Shown: piece after piece, positions 7,508 through 16,285 of the stretch
Numbering within the stretch: the stretch's first letter is position 1
Layout: each line of letters begins with the position of its first letter
Assembly (NCBI RefSeq): GCF_004745645.1
Contig: NZ_SRMB01000005.1
Coordinates: 248,001 to 312,000, forward strand
Length of the DNA: 64,000 nucleotides
Reading direction: 5' to 3'
Source of the DNA: Hymenobacter metallicola
GTDB taxonomy: Bacteria > Bacteroidota > Bacteroidia > Cytophagales > Hymenobacteraceae
Made by a program: the position numbers and the translations under genes
The notes under the pieces: model-generated
What the model was told of the DNA's origin: nothing
Seen by the model: only the letters and a program-made list of their open reading frames with translations
Databases searched by the model: none

Positions 7508-8866
7508 ATGAATAGCATCCGACTTCGTCCTCTCTCCAACTTCTTTCTAGCTCTGTTTCTGACATTTGCTGCTGTGGGTACTACCACGGCACAGCAAGCT
7601 GAAACTTCCCCGGTTGCCACCGCGCCGGCCGCTAGCAAGGATGGCGTGACGCCCGGCTCTACTGCCGCCGCCGCCCCAGCTGCCGCTGCGGGTGCTACCA
7701 CTGGTGATGCCGCCGCTATCAGCGCCGGTGCTGCCCTATTCACCCAGAACTGCGCCCAGTGCCACGCCATCAATGAGGTAGTGGTAGGTCCCGCTCTGAA
7801 AGATATCCACAAGCGTCGCCCCATTTCGTGGTTGATTCCGTGGATCAAGAACTCCAGCAAAGTTGTCGCCAGCGGCGATGAGTACGCGGTAAAGATCTTC
7901 AATCAGTACCAGAAACAGCAGATGCCGAGCTTCCAGCTCTCGGATGCTGAAATTACCTCGATTGTTTCCTACGTTGCTTCGGAAAGTGATAAGCCTGCTC
8001 AGGCTTCCACTGGCGGCGTAACTGCCGAGAATGCTGGTAAGGTTGATGGCCAAGATGGTGGCGCTGCCGCCGGTGCCGGTACTGGCAACAGCACCATCGA
8101 CATTCTTCTTATTGTATTAGTAGTTGTATTGCTGGTGCTGGTGGTAACCCTGGTTATCATTGCCAACATCATGAAGGACGTGCTGCGCGGCCGCAAAGAC
8201 CTCGACGGTCGCGACGTAGAGCAGCTCGAGCAGCGCTTCGATTTCTCAAAAATCTACAAGTCGCCCGTAGTACGTGGGCTGGCAGTTGGCCTCTTCGTGC
8301 TGGTTGTATTATATGAGTCGGTACAGGGCGTAATGGCCATTGGTTTGGCTCAGGGCTACCAGCCTACCCAACCGATTGCCTTTTCGCACAAGCTGCACGC
8401 TGGCGAAAACCAGATTAACTGCTCGTATTGCCACACGTCGGTTTATAAGAGCAAGAGCGCTAACATTCCTTCGGCCAACATCTGTATGAACTGCCACTCG
8501 CAGGTGAAAACGGAGTCGCCCGAAATCAAGAAGATCTACCGCGCCATCGAGCGGAAGCAGCCGATTCAGTGGGTTCGTATCCATAACCTGCCTGACCTGG
8601 CTTACTTCAACCACTCGCAGCACACCCAGGTAGGGGGCATCGAGTGCCAGACCTGTCATGGTCCGATTCAGAACATGGAAGTAGTATACCAGTACTCGGC
8701 ACTGACGATGGGCTGGTGCATCAACTGCCACCGCGAGACTCCGCTCAACACGAAGGGCAACGGCTACTACACGAACCTCGTGAAGCTGCACGATGCCGCC
8801 AACAGCGGTGCTCCTTTCACGGTATCGTCGAACGGCGGTACGGAGTGCTCGAAGTGCCACTACTAG
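7508..8866 (+). CDS. actA: Alternative complex III subunit ActA: monoheme plus pentaheme cytochrome c
   Basis: This is the multiheme subunit of alternative complex III, the quinol:cytochrome c oxidoreductase that replaces bc1. The 452-residue protein starts with a signal peptide (1-29, ending TTTAQ) and an Ala/Pro-rich linker. A monoheme cytochrome c domain follows (C82-A-Q-C-H86, probable axial Met139 in QQMPSF), then a hydrophobic segment (197-222) and a second one (254-277). The last part is the pentaheme domain with CSYCH 305-309, CMNCH 326-330, CQTCH 380-384, CINCH 404-408 and CSKCH 447-451. Six heme sites are thus visible. ATG 7508 is chosen because it gives the signal peptide and lies downstream of the promoter. 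It heads the actA-F operon. Confidence 0.93.
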   Translation: MNSIRLRPLSNFFLALFLTFAAVGTTTAQQAETSPVATAPAASKDGVTPGSTAAAAPAAAAGATTGDAAAISAGAALFTQNCAQCHAINEVVVGPALKDIHKRRPISWLIPWIKNSSKVVASGDEYAVKIFNQYQKQQMPSFQLSDAEITSIVSYVASESDKPAQASTGGVTAENAGKVDGQDGGAAAGAGTGNSTIDILLIVLVVVLLVLVVTLVIIANIMKDVLRGRKDLDGRDVEQLEQRFDFSKIYKSPVVRGLAVGLFVLVVLYESVQGVMAIGLAQGYQPTQPIAFSHKLHAGENQINCSYCHTSVYKSKSANIPSANICMNCHSQVKTESPEIKKIYRAIERKQPIQWVRIHNLPDLAYFNHSQHTQVGGIECQTCHGPIQNMEVVYQYSALTMGWCINCHRETPLNTKGNGYYTNLVKLHDAANSGAPFTVSSNGGTECSKCHY

Positions 8867-8872
8867 CATAAC

Positions 8873-8928
8873 TAGGTCTTAGGTGCCCAGAGCATAGCAA
8901 CTGCTACCTCCGGAGCACCTAAGACCTA
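8873..8928 (+). repeat. Inverted repeat in the actA-actB spacer
   Basis: Perfect 14-bp arms TAGGTCTTAGGTGC (8873-8886) and GCACCTAAGACCTA (8915-8928) enclose a 28-nt loop that itself contains the small hairpin TAGCA-AC-TGCTA. There is no T-run, so a simple terminator is unlikely. The downstream sequence TAAGTCCCTAAGACCCTAG before actB resembles the arm words. It may be a dispersed repeat or an mRNA-stability hairpin. Confidence 0.7.
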
Positions 8929-9022
8929 TTTCCTCTTAAAAAACACGCATACCAACTTAGAGGCTTACCGGACCAGAATCCAAGTCGCTAAGTCCCTAAG
9001 ACCCTAGTCCCCAAAAAACACG

Positions 9023-12000
9023 ATGCAAGAGTCGCCTAAGTACTGGAAGGGAATTGAGGAACTGGAAAGCTCACCGGAGTTTGTCAAAAACGCGTTCAGC
9101 GAGTTTGCCGACTTCCTGCCGGTGAAGGAATCCCACGGCTCTTCCGACGCCGCGGTAGCCCCGCGTCGCGACTTCCTCAAACTCATGGGCTTTGGTATTG
9201 CCGCCGCCACCCTGGCTAGCTGCGAAACCCCGGTCCGCAAGGCAATTCCTTACCTCAACAAGCCCGAAGAGGTAGATCCAGGTATTGCCAACTTTTACGC
9301 TTCCACTTATTTCAATGGTACCGACTACAATGCGGTGCTGGTGAAAACCCGTGAGGGCCGTCCGATTAAGCTAGAAGGCAACCCCGGTTCGCCCATCACG
9401 CGTGGCGGCTTGTCGGCCCGGGCGCAAGCCTCGGTGCTGAGCCTCTACGACAAAGGCCGTTTGCAGCACTTCGCCATCAAAGGCAAGAAGGCCGCTACCG
9501 ACCAAGTCGACCAGGAAATTCGCACGAAGCTGGCCGGTGCCACTGGTCGTATTGCCATCGTGTCGCCGACCATCATCAGCCCCACGACCAAGAAGGTAAT
9601 TGCTGAGTTTGCTGCGCGCTACCCCAACACGGAGCACGTAATGTACGATGCCAACTCCCAGTCAGCATTGTTGCGGGCTAATGGTGGAGTACTGCCTTCT
9701 TACGATTTCAGCAAGGCTGCTGTGATTGTGAGCTTAGGCGCTGATTTCCTCGGTACCTGGTTGTCACCGGTTGAATATGCTAGTCAGTATATCACCAACC
9801 GTAAGGTTTCGGCTGAGAAGAAGACCATGAACCGTCACTTCCAGTTTGAAACGGCTCTGACCCTAACCGGCTCCAACGCCGACGTTCGGGTGCCAGTGAA
9901 GCCTTCCGAAATGGGTGCTACTGCCGTGGCCTTGTACAACGCCGTAGTGGGCGGTGGTGCCGCTGCTGGTTCTGCTCAGCTGAAAAAAGCTGCCGCCGAA
10001 CTGCGTGCTGCCGGCAACCGTGGCCTAGTAGTTTCGGGTTCGAATGATGTAGCTATCCAGACGCTGGTGGCTGCCATCAACCAGACGCTCGGCAGCGCAG
10101 CCGTTGACCTGACCGCACCTTCAATGCTGCGTCAGGGCGACGATGCCCGTATGCTGCGTTTGATAAACGATATGAATGCCGGCTCAGTAGGAGCTGTCAT
10201 CTTCTATCACGCCAACCCCGCTTACGACCATCCGCTGGCCGAAAAGGTCAAAACGGGTATTGCCAAGGTACCAGTGAGCATCTCGCTCAACGACCGTTTG
10301 GATGAAACCGGCTCGTTGTGCTACTATGCCTGCCCTGACCACAACTATTTGGAATCGTGGAATGACTACGAGCCCAAGCGTGGTTTCCTGAGCTTGGCTC
10401 AGCCCGCTATTTCGCCACTGTTTGCTACCCGTCAGGCGCAAGACAGCCTACTAACCTGGGCCGGCAATCCGCAGAGCTACTACAACTACTTGCGCGCCTC
10501 TTGGCGTGGTCTGCTCGGCGGTAACTTCCAAGCTGGTTGGGACAAGGCCGTACACGACGGTGTTGCCCTTGGTACTTTGTCGCCTGCTCCAGTAGCCCCG
10601 GTAGCTCCGGCTATGAGCGCAGCTCAGGCTGTTGCCGCTATCGGCTCTGCACCGAAAGGCTCGGGTGTTGAGCTGGCTATCTACGAAAAAGTAGGTGTAG
10701 GCCCCGGCAACTGGGAAGGTAACAACCCTTGGTTGCAGGAATTGCCCGACCCGGTTTCGAAAGCAACCTGGGGCAACTACGTAGCCGTTCCGCGTGCTAT
10801 GGCCGTGAAAAACGGCTGGGAGCAGGGTGATGTGCTGAAAGTGACGGCTAACGGCGTTTCTATCGAATTGCCCGTGTTGATTCAGCCCGGCCAAGCCAAC
10901 GATACTGTAGGTATTGCTATTGGTTATGGTCGTAAGATGGCGGGTAAAGTTGGCGACAACGTAGGAGCCAACGTGTACCCCATGGCTATGATGCGCGACA
11001 ATAGCATCATCTACGCCAACACCGTGACACTGGAGAAGACGGGTGCTCAGTCGCCCATCGCCCAGACGCAGACGCACCACACCATCATGGACCGCAAGCC
11101 GGTCGTGCAGGAGTCGACGCTGGCGAAGTACATTGAGAACCCCAAAGAGGTAACCGAGTACGACAAGATTGCCACGCCGGAAGGCTTAGAGAAACCTAAC
11201 AAGGTTTCGCTCTGGCAAGACTATGAGTACAAGAACCACCACTGGGGTATGGTCATCGACCTTAACTCCTGCATTGGTTGCGGCTCTTGCGTAATCGGGT
11301 GTCAAGTTGAGAACAACGTTGCCGTTGTTGGTAAACAAGAAGTGATTAACCGTCGGGAAATGCACTGGCTGCGTATCGACCGTTACTATAGCTCAGACGC
11401 TAGCAAGGAAGACTTCGCAGAGAAAGGCAAGTTGGACACGTATGCGGCCATGGAAGACCCCTCGGAGAACCCGTCGGTTATTTTCCAGCCAATGTTGTGT
11501 CAGCACTGCAACCACGCTCCTTGCGAAACGGTGTGCCCCGTACTGGCTACCACGCACAGCTCGGAAGGTCTCAACCAGATGACCTACAACCGCTGCGTAG
11601 GTACCCGTTACTGCGCTAACAACTGCCCCTACAAAGTGCGTCGCTTTAACTGGTTCTCGTACTACTCAAATGAGAAGTTCGAGGATGTGAACAGCCACAT
11701 GTTCACCGACCTGGGCCGCATGGTACTGAACCCCGACGTAACTGTTCGGGCTCGGGGTGTGATGGAGAAATGCTCGTTCTGCGTACAGCGTATTCAGCTT
11801 GGTAAGCTGGAAGCCAAGAAGCAGAAGCGTCGTCCGAAGGATGGAGAAGTGGTAACCGCCTGTGCGCAGTCGTGCCCCACCCAAGCCATTGTATTCGGTG
11901 ACATGCGGGACCCGGAATCTCAGATTTCGAAGATCATCCGCCGCGAGGATGGCGAGCGTGGCTTCCACGTATTGGATGCTATCAACGTGCAGCCTAACAT

Positions 12001-12052
12001 CACGTATCTGACTAAGATCCGTAACACGGAAACTGAAGTTCGCAACGCTTAA
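9023..12052 (+). CDS. actB: Alternative complex III subunit ActB: molybdopterin-oxidoreductase-like and iron-sulfur fusion
   Basis: This is the large periplasmic electron-transfer subunit of complex III. The first 46 residues precede a twin-arginine motif (R48-R-D-F-L-K-L) and hydrophobic stretch ending at L-A-S-C67, a lipobox, so it looks like a Tat-exported lipoprotein. Residues about 75-730 resemble the molybdopterin-oxidoreductase fold; in this family the cofactor is known to be absent. The C-terminal part has four cysteine groups of a PsrB/HybA-like ferredoxin: CIGCGSCVIGC near 750, CQHCNHAPCETVCP near 826, CVGTRYCANNCP near 858, and CSFC near 917 with CAQSCP near 947. These fit three [4Fe-4S] and one [3Fe-4S] cluster known for ActB. 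1009 residues is normal. Confidence 0.94.
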   Translation: MQESPKYWKGIEELESSPEFVKNAFSEFADFLPVKESHGSSDAAVAPRRDFLKLMGFGIAAATLASCETPVRKAIPYLNKPEEVDPGIANFYASTYFNGTDYNAVLVKTREGRPIKLEGNPGSPITRGGLSARAQASVLSLYDKGRLQHFAIKGKKAATDQVDQEIRTKLAGATGRIAIVSPTIISPTTKKVIAEFAARYPNTEHVMYDANSQSALLRANGGVLPSYDFSKAAVIVSLGADFLGTWLSPVEYASQYITNRKVSAEKKTMNRHFQFETALTLTGSNADVRVPVKPSEMGATAVALYNAVVGGGAAAGSAQLKKAAAELRAAGNRGLVVSGSNDVAIQTLVAAINQTLGSAAVDLTAPSMLRQGDDARMLRLINDMNAGSVGAVIFYHANPAYDHPLAEKVKTGIAKVPVSISLNDRLDETGSLCYYACPDHNYLESWNDYEPKRGFLSLAQPAISPLFATRQAQDSLLTWAGNPQSYYNYLRASWRGLLGGNFQAGWDKAVHDGVALGTLSPAPVAPVAPAMSAAQAVAAIGSAPKGSGVELAIYEKVGVGPGNWEGNNPWLQELPDPVSKATWGNYVAVPRAMAVKNGWEQGDVLKVTANGVSIELPVLIQPGQANDTVGIAIGYGRKMAGKVGDNVGANVYPMAMMRDNSIIYANTVTLEKTGAQSPIAQTQTHHTIMDRKPVVQESTLAKYIENPKEVTEYDKIATPEGLEKPNKVSLWQDYEYKNHHWGMVIDLNSCIGCGSCVIGCQVENNVAVVGKQEVINRREMHWLRIDRYYSSDASKEDFAEKGKLDTYAAMEDPSENPSVIFQPMLCQHCNHAPCETVCPVLATTHSSEGLNQMTYNRCVGTRYCANNCPYKVRRFNWFSYYSNEKFEDVNSHMFTDLGRMVLNPDVTVRARGVMEKCSFCVQRIQLGKLEAKKQKRRPKDGEVVTACAQSCPTQAIVFGDMRDPESQISKIIRREDGERGFHVLDAINVQPNITYLTKIRNTETEVRNA

Positions 12053-12067
12053 TCACAGGGTCAAGGA

Positions 12068-12139
12068 TCTTAGGGACGTGGAGTAGGAGAGATGCCCAAC
12101 CGGTGGTTGGAAATAAACAGATACTCTACGTTCCCAAGA
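12068..12139 (+). repeat. Branched inverted repeat in the actB-actC spacer
   Basis: Outer arms 12068-12084 and 12123-12139 pair at 14 of 17 positions, plus two G-U pairs. Inside them lies a second hairpin CCAACC-GGT-GGTTGG (12096-12110). No T-run follows. It fills most of the 109-nt spacer. Confidence 0.55.
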
Positions 12140-12161
12140 CCCCCACTAACCAACTAAAACT

Positions 12162-13619
12162 ATGCAGCACGTATCGCCTGTACGGGAGCCGCTCGTAACC
12201 GGGGGGAAATCGTACCACGACGTCACTCAAGACGTGTGCCGCCAGGTAGAAGCCGCCCCGAATGTTCGGTGGATGGCCGCCCTGAGCGTTGCGCTCTTCT
12301 TCCTGGGTATCTTCCTGTACTCTGTATACCGCACCTTGTGGTATGGTATCGGGGAATGGGGTCTGAACAAAACCGTCGGCTGGGCCTGGGACATCACCAA
12401 CTTCGTGTGGTGGGTCGGTATTGGTCACGCTGGCACGCTGATTTCCGCAGTACTCCTGCTGTTCCGCCAGAAGTGGCGGAGTTCTATTAACCGCGCTGCA
12501 GAAGCTATGACGATCTTCGCCGTAATCTGCGCCGCCATGTTCCCAGTACTGCACATGGGCCGCCCGTGGCTCGCTTACTGGGTATTCCCGCTGCAAAATA
12601 CCTTCGGTTCGCTGTGGGTAAACTTCAATTCGCCCCTGCTGTGGGACGTATTTGCCATCTCGACCTACTTCACCGTGTCGCTGGTTTTCTGGTACACGGG
12701 TCTGGTACCCGACTTTGCTACCATCCGTGACCGGGCAAAAGGCCCTATTGCTAAAGTAGCTTACTCGCTGCTGAGCATGGGCTGGACGGGTTCGGCCAAG
12801 CACTGGAGCCGTTACGAAACGGTGTCGCTGATTCTGGCTGGTGTTTCGACCCCGCTGGTACTCTCGGTACACACTATTGTATCGATGGACTTTGCAACCT
12901 CGGTAGTTCCGGGCTGGCATACCACTATCTTTCCTCCCTACTTCGTAGCTGGCGCTATCTTCTCGGGCTTCGCCATGGTACTGACCCTGATGCTCATCAC
13001 CCGGGTAGTATTTAAGCTGGAAGACTACATCACGATGGAGCACATCGCCCTCATGAATAAAATCATGATGATTACCGGCTCTATTGTAGGGGTAGCTTAC
13101 ATTACCGAGTTCTTCATTGCTTGGTACTCGCAGGTAGAGTTCGAACAGTATGCCTTCATCAACCGGGCCACGGGTCCTTACTGGTGGGCTTACTGGTCGA
13201 TGATGACTTGCAACGTAATTTCGCCCCAGCTGGTGTGGATTCGTCGCGTGCGGTACAGCATTCCGCTGACCTTCATTCTGTCGATCATTGTTAACATCGG
13301 TATGTGGTTCGAGCGTTTCGTAATCATCGTGACCTCGTTGCACCGTGACTACCTGCCTTCGAGCTGGGTGATGTTCTCGCCCACAATTATCGACATCGGT
13401 ATCTATGTGGGTACGCTGGGTTTGTTCTTCACGCTGTTCCTGCTCTTCGCTAAGTTCTTCCCCGTGGTAAACATGGCTGAAGTGAAGACCGTGCTGAAAT
13501 ACACGGTGGATAACGGTCCGACCTACACCGGTCATGACCCGCACCACGACCTGATTCACAAGCCAACCACCCACGGAGTACCTGCCAACGCTCCGGTAAA
13601 CTACAATAAGCATGACTAA
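12162..13619 (+). CDS. actC: Alternative complex III subunit ActC (NrfD/PsrC-like quinol-binding membrane protein)
   Basis: The 485-residue polytopic protein resembles NrfD/PsrC membrane anchors, with about ten hydrophobic segments starting near residue 43. ActC carries a quinol-binding site on the periplasmic side next to the ActB [3Fe-4S] cluster, as known for the family. Segments such as FVWWVGIGHAGTLISAVLLL near 84 and HMGRPWLAYWVFP near 129 are typical. The start MQHVSPVREPLVTGG is the first ATG after the spacer hairpin. Its last 8 nt overlap the start of actD, which suggests translational coupling. Confidence 0.94.
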   Translation: MQHVSPVREPLVTGGKSYHDVTQDVCRQVEAAPNVRWMAALSVALFFLGIFLYSVYRTLWYGIGEWGLNKTVGWAWDITNFVWWVGIGHAGTLISAVLLLFRQKWRSSINRAAEAMTIFAVICAAMFPVLHMGRPWLAYWVFPLQNTFGSLWVNFNSPLLWDVFAISTYFTVSLVFWYTGLVPDFATIRDRAKGPIAKVAYSLLSMGWTGSAKHWSRYETVSLILAGVSTPLVLSVHTIVSMDFATSVVPGWHTTIFPPYFVAGAIFSGFAMVLTLMLITRVVFKLEDYITMEHIALMNKIMMITGSIVGVAYITEFFIAWYSQVEFEQYAFINRATGPYWWAYWSMMTCNVISPQLVWIRRVRYSIPLTFILSIIVNIGMWFERFVIIVTSLHRDYLPSSWVMFSPTIIDIGIYVGTLGLFFTLFLLFAKFFPVVNMAEVKTVLKYTVDNGPTYTGHDPHHDLIHKPTTHGVPANAPVNYNKHD

Positions 13620-14136
13620 GCGCTTCGCCCTCGGCATCTTCGACGACGAAGACGTGCTGATGCACGCCATTGAAAACGTCCGCGCGGCGGGTGTAAAGAT
13701 CTATGAAGTGTTTACTCCGTTCCCCATCCACGGCATCGACGATGCGCTGGGTATTGAACGGTCCCGCTTGCCCATTGCCGCTTTCTTCTACGGCATGTGC
13801 GGCCTGGCTTTCGCTCTGTGGATGCAGATCTATATGCTAGGCTTCGACTGGCCGATGATTATTGGTGGTAAGCCACACATTGCGTTGCCCGCCTTCATTC
13901 CAGTATCCTTCGAATTGACGGTATTTTTTACCTGCCACGGTATGGTAATTACCTTCTACACGATTAGCAAATTGTACCCGCGCTGGAGAACTCCAGTACT
14001 GGACGTACGCTCGACGGACGACAAGTTCGTCATGGCCATCGAAATCAACGAAAGCACTGACCTCAACAACCTGAGCAAATTGCTGCGTGAGAATGGCGCT
14101 TCGGAGGTGAACGAAAAAGAAATGACTAAGAACTAA
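13612..14136 (+). CDS. actD: Alternative complex III subunit ActD (DUF3341)
   Basis: The 174-residue protein belongs to the DUF3341 family of complex III membrane subunits. An N-terminal soluble part (MTKRFALGIFDDEDVLMHAI) is followed by two membrane segments near 57-80 and 96-122, and a short hydrophilic tail. In known structures ActD packs against ActC without a cofactor. It overlaps actC by 8 nt and shares one base with actE (TAATG), so the three are translationally linked. Confidence 0.93.
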   Translation: MTKRFALGIFDDEDVLMHAIENVRAAGVKIYEVFTPFPIHGIDDALGIERSRLPIAAFFYGMCGLAFALWMQIYMLGFDWPMIIGGKPHIALPAFIPVSFELTVFFTCHGMVITFYTISKLYPRWRTPVLDVRSTDDKFVMAIEINESTDLNNLSKLLRENGASEVNEKEMTKN

Positions 14137-14858
14137 TGACGCACACGCTGAAACTAGGCCTGCAAGCGTCGGCTATTGTATTTGCCTCGGTGCTGGCTAC
14201 AGCTTGTAATCGGGCTGATGATACCGGCTTGGAATATGCTCCTCAGATGTACGAGCCTATTGCCTACGAACCTCTCAAGCAGATTCATACTAATACTGTG
14301 AATCCGATGGGATTGAATATGCGCAATCCAGTAGTAGGGACTGTCCCCCGCGGCAAGCTCAACTACTACTCGCACGTACCGAAGGATAGTGTAGGAACTG
14401 CCGAACGTCGTTTGCGCAACCCGTACTCTTACTCGAAAGCCAACCTGGAAGAAGGTAAGGTTCTTTACACCCGTATTTGCTCCCATTGTCACGGAGAAGC
14501 AGGAGCAGGGGATGGCCCAGTAGGACAAAAATTCAAGGGGGTTCCAAACTACTCGGCTGGTTCTTACAAGACCATGAATGATGCCCATATCTACCACGTA
14601 ATCCAGTGGGGTAAGGGCCGTATGATGCCACACGGTTCTATCGTAAACCCTGAGGAGCGTTGGAAAATAGCTATGTACGTCCGCGTACTACAGCGTGGTG
14701 AAGGACCTGATGGGTTGGCTAAGCTGGTGAATGTTAGCACCGATTCGACCGAAATGACGGACCGCGCTACTCAATCCCCAGTTTTGGAAGCCCAGGCTGA
14801 CAAAGCTTCATCTACTCCCGGTCAAGGCGACCAGGCTCGAAACGGAACGGCGAACTAA
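14136..14858 (+). CDS. actE: Alternative complex III subunit ActE, monoheme cytochrome c lipoprotein
   Basis: The 240-residue protein has a lipoprotein signal peptide ending L-A-T-A-C24 and a single heme-binding site C115-S-H-C-H119, with a likely axial Met in GRMMPHG (163-164). The N-terminal LEYAPQMYEPIAYEP stretch is typical of ActE. In the family this cytochrome hands electrons from the complex toward the oxidase. The C-terminal 40 residues are Ser/Thr/Ala-rich and probably disordered. It starts in the stop codon of actD and ends 2 nt before actF. Confidence 0.93.
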   Translation: MTHTLKLGLQASAIVFASVLATACNRADDTGLEYAPQMYEPIAYEPLKQIHTNTVNPMGLNMRNPVVGTVPRGKLNYYSHVPKDSVGTAERRLRNPYSYSKANLEEGKVLYTRICSHCHGEAGAGDGPVGQKFKGVPNYSAGSYKTMNDAHIYHVIQWGKGRMMPHGSIVNPEERWKIAMYVRVLQRGEGPDGLAKLVNVSTDSTEMTDRATQSPVLEAQADKASSTPGQGDQARNGTAN

Positions 14859-14860
14859 CT

Positions 14861-16192
14861 ATGGCAACTCTGACGCATCACGAAAGCGCCACGGCTGAAT
14901 ACCTGGAGCTTGCGCCGAAAACCCGCAGAACCTTCATCAGCATTATCGTTGCTGGAGTTATTCTGTTGGCAATAGGACTAATTATGGCCGCCATGCACAT
15001 TGGCGGTGGACACGAAGCAGCTGGCGCGGCTCATGGAGCTGCGCATGCCGCCGGCCCTGAGGCTGGTGCTGGCGCGGCTCATCACGAAGGCAGCCCCCTG
15101 TGGCTAAAGCGCCTTTTTGTTACGCTTTGGCACAACAACGTTTTCTTCGTCGGTGTGTCGGCTATTGGTACATTCTTCGTCGCGCTGCAATACGTAGCCT
15201 ACGCTGGTTGGTCAGTAGTTATTAAGCGCATCAATGAGGCCATGAGTGTATGGCTGCTGCCCGGTCTGGTTATTTTCCTCGCCGTTTTCTTCCTGGGCCG
15301 TCACGACCTGTTCCACTGGACGCACGACGGCATTATGGATCCTAAAGCAGAAAATTACGACGCCATTATTGCAGGCAAGAGCGGGTTCTTGAACATGCCC
15401 TTCTACCTGATCCGCATGGTTGTGTACTTGGGCATCTGGTGGTTCTTCTCCGAACGTCTGCGCAAGATCTCCCTGGCTGAAGACCTGAACGGTGGTACGG
15501 AGTATTTCCACAAGAGCATCAATGTTGCTGCTCTATTCCTAGTGCTGTACGCTGTTACCTCGTCAATGTCGGCTTGGGACTGGGTGATGTCGGTCGACGT
15601 GCACTGGTTCTCAACCATGTTTGGCTGGTATGTATTTGCCTCTTGGTGGGTATCGGGTATTGCGGTTACAACTCTTACCGCTATTTACCTGAAACAGGCT
15701 GGTTACTTGAAGTTCGTGAATGCAAACCACCTGCATGACCTTGGTAAGTTCATGTTTGGCTTCAGCATTTTCTGGACCTATGTATGGTTCTCGCAGTTTA
15801 TGCTGATTTGGTACGCTAACCTACCTGAAGAAGCAGTGTATTACAACCAGCGTCTGGGCGGCTTTAATGGGGCTTATACCTGGATCTTCTTCTTCAACCT
15901 GGTTATCAACTTCGCTTTTCCCTTCCTGGTGCTGATGCGTCGTGACGCCAAGCGTCAGATGATCATGCTGAAGATTGTGAGCATTGCTATCCTGATTGGT
16001 CACTGGTCAGATTTCTATCTGATGATCACGCCTGCAACTATGCAGGAGAATAATGGGTTTATCATGGAGATAGGTGTAGCTCTGATTTTCCTGGGCAGCT
16101 ATCTTCTGTTGTTCACCAAGCGCTTGGCCCAAGCCTCGCTGGTACCGGTGAACCACCCATTCCTGGACGAAAGCGTGCACCACACGACTTAA
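14861..16192 (+). CDS. actF: Alternative complex III subunit ActF (second NrfD-like membrane subunit)
   Basis: This 443-residue polytopic protein is the second quinol-binding-type membrane subunit of the complex, with about ten hydrophobic segments. After the first one (23-45) a periplasmic loop is rich in Ala, Gly and His (H51, H58, H62, H74, H75). Such an insertion could bind metal or simply be a flexible linker. The core contains FYLIRMVVYLGIWWFFSERL near 183 and WDWVMSVDVHWFSTMFGWYV near 242, typical for ActF. It is followed by a 93-nt spacer with an inverted repeat before coxB. Confidence 0.93.
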   Translation: MATLTHHESATAEYLELAPKTRRTFISIIVAGVILLAIGLIMAAMHIGGGHEAAGAAHGAAHAAGPEAGAGAAHHEGSPLWLKRLFVTLWHNNVFFVGVSAIGTFFVALQYVAYAGWSVVIKRINEAMSVWLLPGLVIFLAVFFLGRHDLFHWTHDGIMDPKAENYDAIIAGKSGFLNMPFYLIRMVVYLGIWWFFSERLRKISLAEDLNGGTEYFHKSINVAALFLVLYAVTSSMSAWDWVMSVDVHWFSTMFGWYVFASWWVSGIAVTTLTAIYLKQAGYLKFVNANHLHDLGKFMFGFSIFWTYVWFSQFMLIWYANLPEEAVYYNQRLGGFNGAYTWIFFFNLVINFAFPFLVLMRRDAKRQMIMLKIVSIAILIGHWSDFYLMITPATMQENNGFIMEIGVALIFLGSYLLLFTKRLAQASLVPVNHPFLDESVHHTT

Positions 16193-16199
16193 TCAGACA

Positions 16200-16269
16200 T
16201 GAGTATTGAGAAGTGAGAAGTTAGACTTGATTGTGTAACGAAATCTCACTTCTAACCTCTCAACTCTCA
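16200..16269 (+). repeat. Imperfect inverted repeat in the actF-coxB spacer
   Basis: 26-nt arms (16200-16225 and 16244-16269) match at 21 of 26 positions around an 18-nt loop; the inner AGAAGTGAGA/TCTCACTTCT block is perfect. Words of the GAGAAGTGAGAAGTTAGA type look like a dispersed intergenic repeat. There is no T-run, and coxB starts 17 nt after the second arm. Confidence 0.6.
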
Positions 16270-16285
16270 CCTCTTCACTCAACTA

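Noticed and set aside
9098..10600. Active molybdenum enzyme in the N-terminal part of ActB
   Set aside because: The fold is molybdopterin-oxidoreductase-like, but complex III ActB proteins are known to lack the cofactor; no evidence here contradicts that.
12126..13670. 514-codon open frame antisense to actC
   Set aside because: It mirrors the strongly conserved actC frame. Long antisense frames are common in GC-rich codon usage, and its translation has no family motif.
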